From positions 1 through 64,000 of the forward strand of contig NW_018344273.1 in NCBI RefSeq assembly GCF_002099425.1: a DNA stretch of 64,000 nucleotides, given 5' to 3'. Both the position numbers and the translations under genes were made by a program. The first letter of the stretch is position 1. Every line of letters begins with the position of its first letter. The notes below the pieces were generated by a model. It had not been told where the DNA came from. It worked only from the letters and a program-made list of their open reading frames with translations, and did no database searches. Positions 1 to 10,362 of this stretch are shown one piece after another. The DNA comes from Phascolarctos cinereus (Eukaryota; Chordata; Mammalia; Diprotodontia; Phascolarctidae).

Positions 1-505
1 AAAATCAGTTTGGCATATGTGTGAAGGATAGATTGGAGAAGCTGGTGGCTTTCCACTTGAGGTGGGAAAACCAATTAGTGGGCTTTTGCATGGTCTAGTT
101 GAGAGATGAGAGGGGCCTGAATTAGGGTGGTGGCTATATGGGGGAAGAGAGGCGATATCAAGAGATGCTGGGGAGGTGGAATTGACAAGACTTGGCAACT
201 GACTGGATGGGGGAAGTGAGGCAGAGATTAAACTAAATTTTTAAGCCTGGGAAACTGGGAGGATGGTGGTGCCCTCAACATAAATAGAGAGGTTTACAAG
301 AAGAGTGAGTTTTGGGGAGAGTGGAGAAAGATGAGTTTGGTTTTAGACACACTAAGTTTAAGATATCTATGTGCCATTTAGGTCAAAATGTCCAGTAGAC
401 AATTAGTGATGTGGTATTGGAGCTTGGGAGAAAAATTAGGGCTGAAAAAATTAGTCTGGGAATCATTCCATGGAGATGATCATTAAATTCACTGGAGCTG
501 ATGAG
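1..505 (-). mobile_element. L2-type LINE fragment (reverse transcriptase part)
   Basis: The plus strand is the complement of an L2-type reverse transcriptase. It has the purine-rich text typical of antisense L2 in marsupials, such as gaggatggtggtgccctc near 260, and the segment at about 470-505 that on the minus strand encodes the stretch before the YADD-type active site. It is cut off by the window start, and no long frame survives. The family call comes from recalled consensus; the split between L2 and related CR1-clade names is uncertain. Confidence 0.72.
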
Positions 506-734
506 TTTACTAAAATAAATCTCTCTGTGTTTCTGTCCATCTTTGTCTCTAACTCTCTCTTTCCCTTGCTTTTCTCCCCCTCCCTTGTCTCTCTACTCTC
601 AATTGACCACACACAGGAGTGTAGAGCAGCAAGAGAAGACTCCATAGAGAAGCAATTAAAAGTAAGGAACCAATTCATGAAGAATGTTTACTTCATCAAC
701 AAGTCAAGGGGATAGGGACAGAGAGAGGAAATAA
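506..734. other. Unassigned, pyrimidine-rich stretch
   Basis: A C/T-rich run lies at about 520-600. Short overlapping frames on both strands here (81 and 71 codons) show no recognisable motif and are probably chance. Confidence 0.4.
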
Positions 735-985
735 GCATTAAATCTAGTGCCTACCATGTGCCAGGCTGTGTACTGAACACTTAAGAATTATCTCCTTTGA
801 TCTTCACAACAACCCTGTCAGGTGGGTGCTATTATTATTGATATTTTACAGTTGAAGAAACTGAGGCAAACAGAGGTTAAGTGACTTGCCCAGGGTCACA
901 CAGCTAGTAAGTGTCTGGGGTTGGATTTGAATTCAAGTCTTCCTGAATCCCAGCCCAGGGCACTCTCAACCTAATTGCCTGTAAA
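735..985 (-). mobile_element. CORE-SINE (MIR-like, tRNA-derived)
   Basis: This is the reverse of the marsupial CORE-SINE. It shows the L2-like tail (ccatgtgccaggctgtgtac), the central gaaactgaggcaaacagagg segment and the tRNA-derived gacttgcccagggtcacac box-B region in antisense order. Confidence 0.85.
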
Positions 986-1084
986 GGACAATTGAGGGGC
1001 AGAGAAATGGGGAAAAGTGGGCTATGAGAAGCCTGTGTTTAGACAACAAAAACACTGAGTAAAGCTGTTTCTCTACCAGTATGG

Positions 1085-1445
1085 TAAAGGACCTTGAGTC
1101 CATGATATATGAGGATCAGTAAAAAGAAAAAGGGAAATTTAACCTGGAGAAGAGAAGAATTATGGAGAACATGATAGCTATTTTCAAGTATTTAAAGGGC
1201 TGTCATGTGGAAGAGGGAACACATGGGAATCATGTATGGAAGCTTCAAGGAGGCAAACTGAAGTTTGATGTCAGGAAAAAAAAAGCCATCCTAATAATTA
1301 GAGCTATCCAACAGGGCAATGTGCCCCTCCTAAGAAGTCTTGGAACAGATTCTGGATAACCAATTTCTGGGGATGTTGAGGAAGGAATGATTCATTGGAC
1401 CTAAGTTGAAATAAGTCCTTCCAGCTCTCAAATTCTGTGATTGCT
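1085..1445 (+). mobile_element. L3/CR1 LINE 3' end
   Basis: The order of motifs is that of the L3/CR1 3' region. It runs from cctggagaagagaagaatta through ttcaagtatttaaagggctg to the terminal ccttccagctctcaaattct and attctgtgatt. The 65-codon frame inside (1162-1359) is LINE debris. Confidence 0.8.
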
Positions 1446-1596
1446 CTGGGTCACCCTAGGATAATTTTCTGTAGGAGATGAGATTCCCAGAAAATGTTTT
1501 TGGTGAGTGACAGCCCAGTGGGCTGGAGGAAGAGGAAGATCTTCCCTATATAGAAGCCATTATGGAGAGGTAGGGTATAAAATTACCTGTATAGCA

Positions 1597-1735
1597 TTAA
1601 TCAATCAGTCAATTAACCAAGTAACAAGCATTTATTAAGCACCTCTACTAGGTACTGAGGATACAAAGACAAAATTTAAAAAAAAAATCCTTGCTTTCAA
1701 GGAGCTTATGTTCTAATATGGAAGTTAGTGAAGAT
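1597..1735 (-). mobile_element. L2-type LINE 3' end
   Basis: Antisense L2 tail: repeated tcaatca/gtcaattaa units, then caagcatttattaagcacct and ctttcaaggagcttatgttc. Confidence 0.75.
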
Positions 1736-1924
1736 TTGAGGAGTGCTGAGAATAGACTAACTCCCTTTCTCCACCAGACATACTGCCCTTGGACTGCCAT
1801 AATACCTGAAATTCAACCCTTAGCTAAGTGAGAAGGGAAGTTGAGAACATTAGCGATTTCCAAGCCTTAGAGGAAAGGGGAAGTAGAATAGAAAGGGGAC
1901 GGTAGCAAGAACTGGTAGGGAACA

Positions 1925-2110
1925 CTTGGACGATGAGTTTGGAATTAGAAGAACACAGAATACTCAGTTCAAATGCTAATTATACTACCTATATGACCTT
2001 ATGCTATTCTGTTCTCTGTTTCTGGCCTTAGTTTCTCCCCCTCTAAAATGATAAAATGAGAGAATTAGGTAAGGTGATCTTTAAGACATCCTCAAGGTAT
2101 CCTCCAAATT
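1925..2110 (+). mobile_element. MIR-like SINE
   Basis: Degenerate sense MIR: the tRNA-derived tatatgacctta region is followed by a ctctaaaatgataaaatgag segment and a tail like gtgatctttaagacatcctc. Confidence 0.6.
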
Positions 2111-3015
2111 TACACTCTATTGCAGCACATGCTCTGGAGCTAATCTCCTCATTCCTGAGTGGGAGTTATGTTTTTCCCCAGAGGGCTGGTGCTACTTCTC
2201 CTCTAGAACCCTAATGGGCTAGAGAAGGAACTACAAGTGGTATAACTCATGAGCCCCCACTGGTGTGCTTCCTCTCTCATGATTATCAGCTGACATCAAT
2301 TGGTCAACCCAACTTAATTAGCTTTTGGAAAAAACGATATTTACCAAGGTAGTATAATAAGAACAGTTAGTACAAAATCCCCCTACCCTGCTCCCAAGTA
2401 GATTCAGGCTTAGAGAGCACATGCAAAAGTGTCATTTCCTGGAAGTTCTTTTCTCCATTTTGTCCTTTAGAAAGTTTCCTTTAGTTGTGATGTAGCTTTC
2501 TATTGACCTATTTGTAGGGTTCTGAAGTTGTCTTTTCTTGGTGTGTCTACTTTGTCTTTAGCTCATAAGGCAGATAATGTTGCCTGGGAAGTTGCTAAGA
2601 CACTGATGAGAAGTCCAAATCCTCTGACCCTCTGAAGTTCACGAAGTCTGACTCTGGTCAGAGGAACATGGGGGAGACTAAGGCTCCACTCCTTCTCCTG
2701 CCTTCACTCCCTCTGCCCCCCCCCCCACCTCAAGCAGTTCCCTCTCAGGGCCTTGGATAAAAACTGTTTTCTCCTTTAAGCTGACACACTCAATGTATTC
2801 TGAATTGGATTGCTGTTTTATAGAAGACCCACAGGGTATACATTAGTTTAATGACTTTAATTGATTCAACAGAGATGTTCTCACCTTATAAAGCATCAGG
2901 GCTACAGTATTTTGTTAGATTCTTTAAGTGGGATGGGATGATTGATTCATTGACTCAATTGACTCCCACCTTTACACTATGAATGTTTGACTTTGGGGGA
3001 GTAACCAAACTGATA
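2111..3015. other. Unassigned DNA
   Basis: No repeat family, splice pattern or long open frame could be recognised here. A C13 homopolymer lies at about 2716-2728. Confidence 0.4.
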
Positions 3016-3110
3016 CAGAGTTTTGCCCTGGCCTAGCCCAGGGTCATCCAGTCACTATGTATCAGTGGCAGGACTTGAATCCAGTTATGTGTAAAAAACA
3101 GTTGCTAATT
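3016..3110 (-). mobile_element. MIR-like SINE fragment
   Basis: The text agcccagggtcatccagtca followed by ggcaggacttgaatccag is the antisense tRNA-derived part of a MIR-type SINE. Confidence 0.55.
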
Positions 3111-3159
3111 CCCATTCCAGTGGCCTCTGGAATCCAAGTAGCTGTTGTCCCACAGCAGT

Positions 3160-3705
3160 GCTTGGGACCATTTGGTACCCTGCAATACTCCTAATTGGTC
3201 TTTTTGCCTTAAGTTTCTCTTCCCAGTAATCCAATCTCAACAGATGCCAAAGTGATATGCCTAAAGCACAGGTCTAACCACATCGAACTCTTGTTCAATA
3301 AATTCCAATATTTCCCTATTAGCTCTAAGGTCAAATATAAATTCCTCTGTTTCATACTTAAAGATCTTCACATACTGGCTCCCAAACTACCTTTCTAGCC
3401 TTATACATTAATTCCCTCTAACATGTTCTCCTATCCAGATAATCTGGCCTTCTTGCTATTCCTTAGGTGGTTCGTTTCCCATCTCTGTGCTTCTGAGATT
3501 TTCACCTCTTCCTTATTTCCACTTCTTAGAATCTCTAGATCCCTTCAAAGCTCAGTTTCAATGCCTTCTACCAGAAACCTTTCCTAATTCTCCCAGATGT
3601 AACTGCCTCCTTGGTGGTATTTGTTTTTGTATTTCCAGCCCCTAGCAGAGTTCCTGCAAAAAGTAGATGATTAAAAAGTGCTTATTTGACTGATCAATTG
3701 ATTGA
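3160..3705 (+). mobile_element. L2-type LINE 3' end
   Basis: Sense L2 3' third. Motifs run in order: actcctaattggtcttt, cctaaagcacaggtctaacc, tctggccttcttgctattcc, ccttcaaagctcagttt and the tail tgactgatcaattgattga. The end is complete; the 5' part is missing. Confidence 0.85.
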
Positions 3706-4324
3706 TTATATTGTCCCACTCAATCTTGAAACAACTGGATAAATCCAAGAGGCCCTATGCCTCAATCCCAAGAGATGTTCTTATGGCAGAGTATGAAAGA
3801 GGAGCTTGGACTGCTCATACCATTCCAATGGGCCTAAATTTCCAAGATCTGTCTTTCACATTCTTTGAGAGACATTTCTCTTTCTGCAATAGGGATATCT
3901 TTTCCAGGTGAGAGATCTCACTACCTCTTAGGCTTGGATCTAGAGAGAGGGTATGGCTAGAGGATGGCAAAAAGGGAAGGAGAGGAGGAAGGGTTTACTG
4001 GTGTCTCCTTCAAGAAGAATAGAAATGCTGATTCAAATAGGAAACAAGATAAAGTTGATTACAGTTTACAGGGGTGAGGAAGCTATCCCAGAGGCTCCTT
4101 AAAGAAACTTCTTTAGAAAAAGCCAAAGTCAGGTTTAAGGGCTTTCTTTTAGGAGGCTGTACAAACTGCCAGGATGCTACTGATCAGATTTAGGGCAAGG
4201 CTTCTGGTGTGTGAGAATGTCCCATGTGATATCAGTAAGAATAGCAGCAAGACCTGGGGAAGTTCCCCACCCCTCCTCCAGGCCACTAGGAAAATGTCCA
4301 GCTGCCCTCTTCAGTTGCTCTGGA
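3706..4324. other. Unassigned DNA
   Basis: Short open frames at 3702-3911 and 4174-4359 show no recognisable domain. No repeat family could be assigned. Confidence 0.4.
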
Positions 4325-4905
4325 CCAGTCTGAGAATTAATTCAACCAAAATTTATTAATTATGTACTGTGTGTGAGGTAGGGGGCCCAGTGGATACAGC
4401 CCTCGGCCTGGAGTCAGGAAGACTCATCTTCCTGAGTTCAAATCTGGCCTCAGACACTTATTAGCTGGATGACTATAGGCAAGTCTGCCTATAACTCTGC
4501 CTCAGCTCTTCATCTGTAAAATGAGCTGGAGAAGCAAATGGCAAATCACTCTTGTATCTTTGCCAAGAAAACCCAAAATAGGGTCACGAATAGCCATTGA
4601 AATGACTCAACAACAATGAAATGTGTGAAGAGCAGTGCCTAGCATTGGGGATAAAAACATGAAAAGCAAAAATTCCCCTTGTCTTCAAGGGGCTTACAAT
4701 CTACCGGGATGAATAGAATATGCCCAAAGTACAAGATATAATATGACAGTGGCGAAAGAGGGACCCAGATAAAGCATTTTAGGACATTTTGAGCCCTTTT
4801 AGCTGAGGGATATCCAAATGAGCTCCTGGAGGAGATAGCATCTAACCTGAGTCAGAAAAGAATAGGAAGGTTTCAACCAGCAAAGACAAGGAGCTTGTTC
4901 TAGGT
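4325..4905 (-). mobile_element. L2-type LINE 3' part, split by a SINE
   Basis: Antisense L2 tail (ccaaaatttattaattatgt) up to about 4370. It resumes at about 4622 (gcagtgcctagcattgggg, then ttcaaggggcttacaatcta). The interruption is the SINE at 4371-4618. Confidence 0.75.
4371..4618 (+). mobile_element. tRNA-SINE with RTE-type tail
   Basis: The tRNA-like head (cctggagtcaggaagactca, gacactta) leads into aaaatgagctggagaagcaa and then gggtcacgaatagcc...aacaacaatga, the RTE/BovB-like tail seen in marsupial SINEs. A degenerate duplication (gtgtgtgagg before, atgtgtgaag after) fits insertion into the surrounding L2. Confidence 0.82.
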
Positions 4906-4911
4906 AGCACA

Positions 4912-5400
4912 TATATGGCATTTCAACACTCACCTCCACGTCCTCACACAGGTAGTCTCTCACGTCTGGAATTTATTCCCTTGCCAATTATACCTCTTAG
5001 TATCTCTAGTTTCCTTAGGAAGACCAGAATTCAAATCTGCCTCACATACTTACTGTGTGACTTTAGGCAAGTCGCTTAATCTGTCACTGCCTCAGTGTCC
5101 TTATCCATAAAATGGGAATAATAACAACACCCATCTCCCAGACCTTTTGTGAAGATCAAATGAGATGATATTTGTAAAGGGCTTTGCAGACTTTAAAGTC
5201 TTATACAGTATAAAATTTAGCTATGATGCAAGGCTCAGTTCAAGTGCCATTTTAAAGTAAGTCTTTACTGATCCCCTGCAGTTAATGTTCTCTCCTTTCT
5301 GAAACTACTTTGTATTTTCATATCTTTATACACATTGTCAAGCCCATCACTTAGCACCTCAAGGTGCTATTGCTAGGCTGAGAAATTTATGTGTAGCCAG
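4912..5400 (+). mobile_element. L2-type LINE 3' part, split by a SINE
   Basis: Sense L2: ctcacgtctggaatttattc before the SINE, and aaggctcagttcaagtgcca to gtattttcatatctttatac after it. The interruption is at about 5020-5228. Confidence 0.7.
5020..5228 (+). mobile_element. CORE-SINE, 5'-truncated
   Basis: From aggaagaccagaattcaaat through gtgtgactttaggcaagtc and ataaaatgggaataataaca to tgtaaagggctttgcagact. It sits inside a same-strand L2. Confidence 0.8.
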
Positions 5401-6300
5401 GTGTGCAGCTGGGGCTAGAGGTGGTTAGCATCACCCGCAAACGTACTATTTCCTCTTAGTGAACCCCCACCTTTGGAATGTGGGCACTCTCTTTGGTGGC
5501 CCCGGGGATGTGACTTTCCCTAGTCTCCATTTCACTTTTTTTCCCCTTCAGCTTTTGTAGAAAACAATGAGGGGAGGGAACTTGCCCGAGGCTCCTGACT
5601 CTTACTCACCTAATCTCCTACTTGCCTACTACTGGTGATAAACTTGCTTTTAGCCTGAGGGTAGAAAAACACTGGCTCCAGCTTCAGCAATTTTATAAAA
5701 AATGAATAAATCAAAACCATAAGAATCTTTCTCATTTGGCTCAAACCCCTGGCCAAGAGAAAGCCAGGAACTTTGGCCTGAGGTTCAAACTTTTTGTATC
5801 CCTGTGTACAACAAAATGTTCACTGTTCCCTTTCTCTCTTGTAGCCCCCCTGTTAGCAAATAAGGACATCCACAAATCAAAAGATAGAATTGTATCCAGC
5901 CAGCAAATTCAAACTAAAACAGAAACCATAAAGGTGACTTTAGAGAACAGAGATGAATTTTGGAGTCAGCTTTTTTCTCACTCTGAGAGAGAGGGAGAAG
6001 AATTAAAGTGTAGTCAGCAAGCTTCATTCAGTCTATTCCAACCACACCTCTCATTAGAGTCACAGCAGGTGGAGGCAATAGCCCATAGAAGCAAGGCAAC
6101 TGGATACACAGCGCTCCCCCCCTCCCCCTCTCCTCATGCGCTCTCTCTTTCTCTTCCTCTCCATTCCTTTCCAACTTCTCCCACCTGTCTCTGTCTTCTT
6201 CTCTGTCTGTGTCGTGTCTCCCTTACATTTCCCAGAAATTCACATAGCTACTCTCTGAAAACTTTCTTCCTACAGAGAGTCATCCCCCCAAACCTGCCAC
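5401..6300. other. Unassigned DNA with a 192-codon frame of no known type
   Basis: The frame at 5736-6314 (+) is rich in Ser, Leu and Pro because it crosses a pyrimidine-rich tract (about 6110-6215). It has no recognisable domain and no splice or promoter context. Chance, or the remnant of an unidentified repeat, is more likely than a gene. Confidence 0.45.
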
Positions 6301-6301
6301 A

Positions 6302-6445
6302 TATTTTATCCTAGCAGTGATAGGGAACTACTGCAGATTTTTGAGTGGGGGATGTGATGATCAGTCCTGTGCATTAGGAAAATTATTTTGGCAGCTTTGT
6401 GGAGGGTGAGTGGGAGAAGTACAGATTAAAGATTGGAGTATATTG
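6302..6445 (-). mobile_element. L2-type LINE fragment
   Basis: Antisense L2 reverse transcriptase text: gatagggaactactgcag, then aggaaaattattttggcagc and ttgtggagggtgagtggg. Confidence 0.65.
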
Positions 6446-6824
6446 GAAAAGCCCAGGCAGCTCCCAAGGACTTAATCCTAGGCAGATTTTAATCAACCAC
6501 TAGCCCCTTATGTTCCCTCTTTGTCTCATACTGGCATTCTGGGGGTGTCCAAAACTATGATTCAAGGATCATGGACCACAGTGTGTCTTTGGGATCATTT
6601 GTCTATACAAATTCATCCTACTGAGGTGGTATAATCCAGCACACATATTTTGTAGTGCTGGGATGATATGGAATTTCCAAATATCTGCATATTGTGGGAG
6701 GGTTTTGTAATTACAGTAATGATATGTAAATTTTTGGGGGAGGAGAGGAAGGGATTCACATACCACAAAGAGATAACCAAGCAAGGATAGTGACTCATAA
6801 TTCTGAAGAAGGAAAGTGATTAGA

Positions 6825-7085
6825 GGGACATCATGGTGTAGTGCAGAGCAATGGTCTTGGGCTCGAGACCCTGGTGATTCCTGGCTCTAACATTTAGCTA
6901 TGTGGTCCTTGACAAGTCACTTAACATTATTATGCCTCATTTTATTCATCTATAAAATGGAATTAGTGATATTTGCATTTTCAAAGTTGTTGCGGGGAAA
7001 ATTCTTCACAAAACTTAGAGTAGTATATAAATGTGAGCACAGTACCTGACACATAATAGGCGCTCAATAAATGCTTATGGAATTG
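6825..7085 (+). mobile_element. MIR-like SINE
   Basis: A full-length but diverged sense copy. The tRNA-derived head leads into ttgacaagtcacttaac, then ctataaaatggaattagtga, and the L2-type tail ggcgctcaataaatgcttat. Confidence 0.8.
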
Positions 7086-7699
7086 ACTTTCCTATTATCA
7101 GTTCACTATCACCTATTCATGATTTAAATTTAAATACATTTATTTATTTAAGTACCTGTCCCGGCAAGCAGGGTGTATTTTCTGCTGCTTCAGGGAGGAA
7201 GTGGACGCAATGAACCTTCTTCCACCTTGAAACTGTAGGTTCCTGATAATAGCCAGGACAGAATTGGGACCCTAGTTTTGAGTAGATGCTGCCCTCAGAT
7301 GGCAAGAGAGAAAGCTGCACCCAGATGTACATGGGTTTTTGATTTCCAGCTGCCTGGATCATTGATGTTCTTGAGGATGGGATGACTAATAACATTATCA
7401 ATGCTGTTTGCCTTGTGGCCTACATACAGGTGGCTCTTCCTGTCACAGACAGAGGTTTTGTGGAATCAGTCCAGGAAGGTTTCTTACAGCCCATTAAAGC
7501 TTATGCTCCAATTCAAATACTTGGTAGCAGAGAAGAGGACTGGTAGATAGCAGGAACAGTGAGGAGCCCAGTGTCATGGGATTGAAGACTATAGAAAGGA
7601 TTATTCATCAGATATGGGTCATACTATATGTCCTCTCAGGACATATTCTGAGATTCTTTCATTCTGTATTAATCTCTCATTTTAAAGCTGGCATTTTTA
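7086..7699. other. Unassigned DNA
   Basis: No repeat or gene recognised. A minus-strand frame at 7144-7401 (85 codons) has no known motif. Confidence 0.4.
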
Positions 7700-7890
7700 A
7701 CCACTAACTTGTGAGGTTTTTTTTAATTTTTAATTTTTGGTAATTGTATTTCAATATAATTGGTTTCCTTTGTAATTATAAGCAATTTATTTTATGCATT
7801 TAAAAACAGACTTAGATGGGGTCCATAGGCTTTACCAGAGTGTCAAAGGGGATCATAACACAAATCGAGTCGCAGAAACCCCTTTGCTAG
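7700..7890 (-). mobile_element. Non-autonomous repeat, probably a hAT-like MITE
   Basis: It contains tttcaatataattggtttcc and gtccataggctttaccagag. The same family lies in opposite orientation at 46150-46345, which was used as the reference strand. The family is widespread in mammals, but I cannot give its exact name. The DNA-transposon assignment is an inference from terminal ccaggttaag-type ends in the second copy. Confidence 0.5.
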
Positions 7891-7920
7891 ACGTTGCTAT
7901 GTGTATTTTTTTAACACTCT

Positions 7921-7936
7921 GCTGCCCCCTGGTGGT
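7921..7936 (-). promoter_or_regulatory. CTCF-type binding motif
   Basis: On the minus strand this reads accaccagggggcagc, which fits the CTCF core CCASYAGRKGGC at every position. Occupancy cannot be told from sequence. Confidence 0.5.
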
Positions 7937-8299
7937 TTTCTCTCTACCTACAACCTGTCTCTTTTCCTACTAAGTCCCAAGACAATTATGATACACAAAC
8001 ATACATATATGTATATATGTGGAGAGATACAAAGAAGATTAAGTGAAGAAACTGTTGTGGGTGGGAGATGGGGTGATAAAGGAGAAGATGCATAGGATGG
8101 AACAAAAGGGCTCAGGTTTTTTTTTTTGAGTAGAGGGAAGGGAAGAAGCTTTCCTGAAGTCCCTAGAATGGGTGGAATAGCCTCAGCCAGTAGCCTCATG
8201 ATAAGGATCCTACAGATATCTCTCTAATTCTATCTCAATAAGAAGAACCTCCCAAGATTAGTGCCATCATTTCTCACAGGGTATTCACACTATCTATTG
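7937..8299. other. Unassigned DNA
   Basis: Short frames on both strands (7901-8095 and 7948-8199) lack motifs. A T10 run lies at about 8119. Confidence 0.35.
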
Positions 8300-8550
8300 G
8301 ATAATAATAATGAACTTCTACAAGGCACTTTAAGGCTTACAAAATGTTTCCTCACCAGAGCAAGCCTTGTGAGGTGGGTAGTACAAGTGATATTATTGTC
8401 TTTTTTTTTTTTTTACAGGTGGTGAAATTGAGGCCCAGGAAAGTTAGTGACTTGTGCAAGGATTACACAGTTAGTATCACAGCTGGTACTCAAGCCTAAA
8501 TCTTCTGTTATCCAAAGCAGTGTTGCATTCCACTCTATCCTGCTGTCTCT
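8300..8550 (-). mobile_element. CORE-SINE
   Basis: Antisense copy: caaggcactttaaggcttac, then the internal T15 run, aggtggtgaaattgaggccc and the end gttgcattccactctatcct. Confidence 0.7.
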
Positions 8551-8564
8551 CTACAAAAGAAAGT

Positions 8565-8775
8565 GACCTAGATTCACAGATTACTAATGCTGGAAGGGAA
8601 TTTAAAGAGATGATCTAGGCCAAAATATCCATTTTACAGATGAGCACACTGAGGCTCAGATTGGTGAAGACTATGCCCAAAATACAAACCTGGCTAGTGG
8701 AAGAATTATGATTTAAACTCATCTCTTCCAACTTCCAGTCACCTGCTCTTAGCACTGGTCCATTCTGCTTCCTGA
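8565..8775 (-). mobile_element. MIR-like SINE
   Basis: Antisense: tgctggaagggaatttaaag, then ccattttacagatgagcac and ctgaggctcagattgg, ending in cactggtccattctgcttcc. Confidence 0.7.
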
Positions 8776-8787
8776 GGCTTAGACAAA

Positions 8788-8905
8788 GAGAGTCATAGAA
8801 TCACAGAAATGTATAGTTGAACATGACCTTAGAAATAGTCTAATCTGACTCTAATATGAAACTTGAGTCCTCTGCCCTCCTGGTGCCTGGCATTGATTTC
8901 CATTT
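8788..8905 (-). mobile_element. L3/CR1 LINE 3' tail fragment
   Basis: Antisense end tcatagaatcacagaaatgt followed by a diverged piece of the L3 3' region. Confidence 0.55.
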
Positions 8906-9415
8906 CTTGGTAGCCTGGTGCAGGGGGATGTTTAGGTCCATACTACTCCTCTGCATAGATACAAAGATGGTCATCTGCACCTATTTTGAGATGGGCCACC
9001 CTCAGCCTTGGGATTTACTTCTCAGAGTGGGTAGCCCAGGTTGAGAAAAACATTACATACCAGGCTGACTGGAAGGTGAGCACAGTGTTTTGGGGAAAAT
9101 TATTCAAAGGCTCTGCCCAGTTTCAAGAGGATTGAATTGCCTTAGGTATGGAGGGGAAACTCTCTTTTGTGCAATGGCATTATAATCCAATCTATCCATC
9201 ACCTGTGGTCAATCAAGTGTAGTTGTCTTGCCAAAGCTGATCAACCACAAATGAATAACAGGAAGCTGACTGGAACACCGAAGATGGGGGCAGAGGGCAG
9301 GCATTCAAAATTCATTCAGCAAACATTTATTAAGAATATATTACGTGTAAGACACATATTCAGTCACTCAAGAGGGGTTAGATTGGCCCAGGGACGTTTT
9401 ACACACCCAGGGAAT
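8906..9415. other. Mostly unassigned DNA
   Basis: A short antisense L2 tail (tcattcagcaaacatttattaa, about 9312-9370) is the only recognisable part. The frame at 9167-9475 runs across it and is not a gene. Confidence 0.4.
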
Positions 9416-9417
9416 GA

Positions 9418-9612
9418 ATGGAATAGAATAAAGAACATTGAATTTGGTATCAGAATCCATGGATTCAAATCCTGACTCTGCTACTCACTATCTATATAAC
9501 TTTGGACAGGTTTCTTAACCTCTTTTAACTCCAGTTTCTTTATCAATGAAATGAGGGAGCTGGATTAGACAATCTCTAAGTATCTTTTTGGTCTAAACCT
9601 GTGTTCCTATTG
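9418..9612 (+). mobile_element. MIR-like SINE
   Basis: Sense copy: ttcaaatcctgactctgcta, tttggacaggtttcttaacc, tgaaatgagggagctggatt, and the tail aatctctaagtatctttttg. Confidence 0.75.
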
Positions 9613-9724
9613 CCAAGATCCTATGACAAGTCAGAATTCCCTTCTTTTCTCAGTTTTAGTTAAAAGCAGAGGCCACATATATTTGAGGGATGAACATACA
9701 CTCTGGAGATGGCAGAACTTTCTT

Positions 9725-9944
9725 TTTTAAAATAATATTTCATTTTATTTCTTTTTTTACCAATTACACATAAAGATAACTTTTAACCTTTGTTTTTTAA
9801 AAAAACTGAGTTCCAAATTCTCTCTTCCTTCTTCATTTCCTCCCTCCCTAAGATGGTAACCAATTTGATATAGGTTATATATGTGCAATCATGTAAAACA
9901 TATTTCCATATTAGTCACATTGTGAAGAAGAAACAGAACAAAAG

Positions 9945-9945
<1 letters not shown>
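9725..9945 (-). mobile_element. L1 3' UTR fragment
   Basis: Antisense marsupial L1 3' end: tttcattttatttctttttt, then ctgagttccaaattctctc and aatttgatataggttatata. The same motif order occurs at 49858-50235 and 59140-59490. Confidence 0.75.

Positions 9946-9977
<32 letters not shown>
9946..9977. repeat. (CA)n microsatellite
   Basis: About 16 CA units directly after the L1 3' UTR fragment. Confidence 0.95.
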
Positions 9978-9979
<2 letters not shown>

Positions 9980-10154
9980 AGAGAAAGTACTGAAATCTGT
10001 TAGCAGGACTCTCAAACTAGGTTTATGATCAGACTCTCTCCTTAAAATAGGCAGGACACATTCTCATATTACTGAGAATGAAATGGATTTTGGGTTACCA
10101 GGCTTCTGGCATTAGACTTCCAGAGGAGAGGTATGGAATGGCATCAATAGATAC

Positions 10155-10362
10155 GATGAAATTAAGAGAGGGCTGGATTCAGAGTCAGAGGACCTGGGTT
10201 AAATCTTGGATTTGCTACCTACTAAATGTGTCACCTTGAGGAAGTCATTTGATGTCTCTGAGCCTTATTTTCCTCATCTATAAAATGTAAGAGACAGGCC
10301 AGATGACCTCTACAATCCCTCAAAATTTGAAATCGATGCGCCTATGATCCTTTGTCAATGAA
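10155..10362 (+). mobile_element. MIR-like SINE
   Basis: Sense copy: attcagagtcagaggacctg, then ttgaggaagtcatttgatgt and ctataaaatgtaagagacag, ending near tgcgcctatgatcc. Confidence 0.78.

Noticed and set aside
5736-6314. 192-codon open frame
   Set aside because: It crosses a pyrimidine-rich tract, has no domain, and lacks splice or promoter context. It is more likely chance than a gene.
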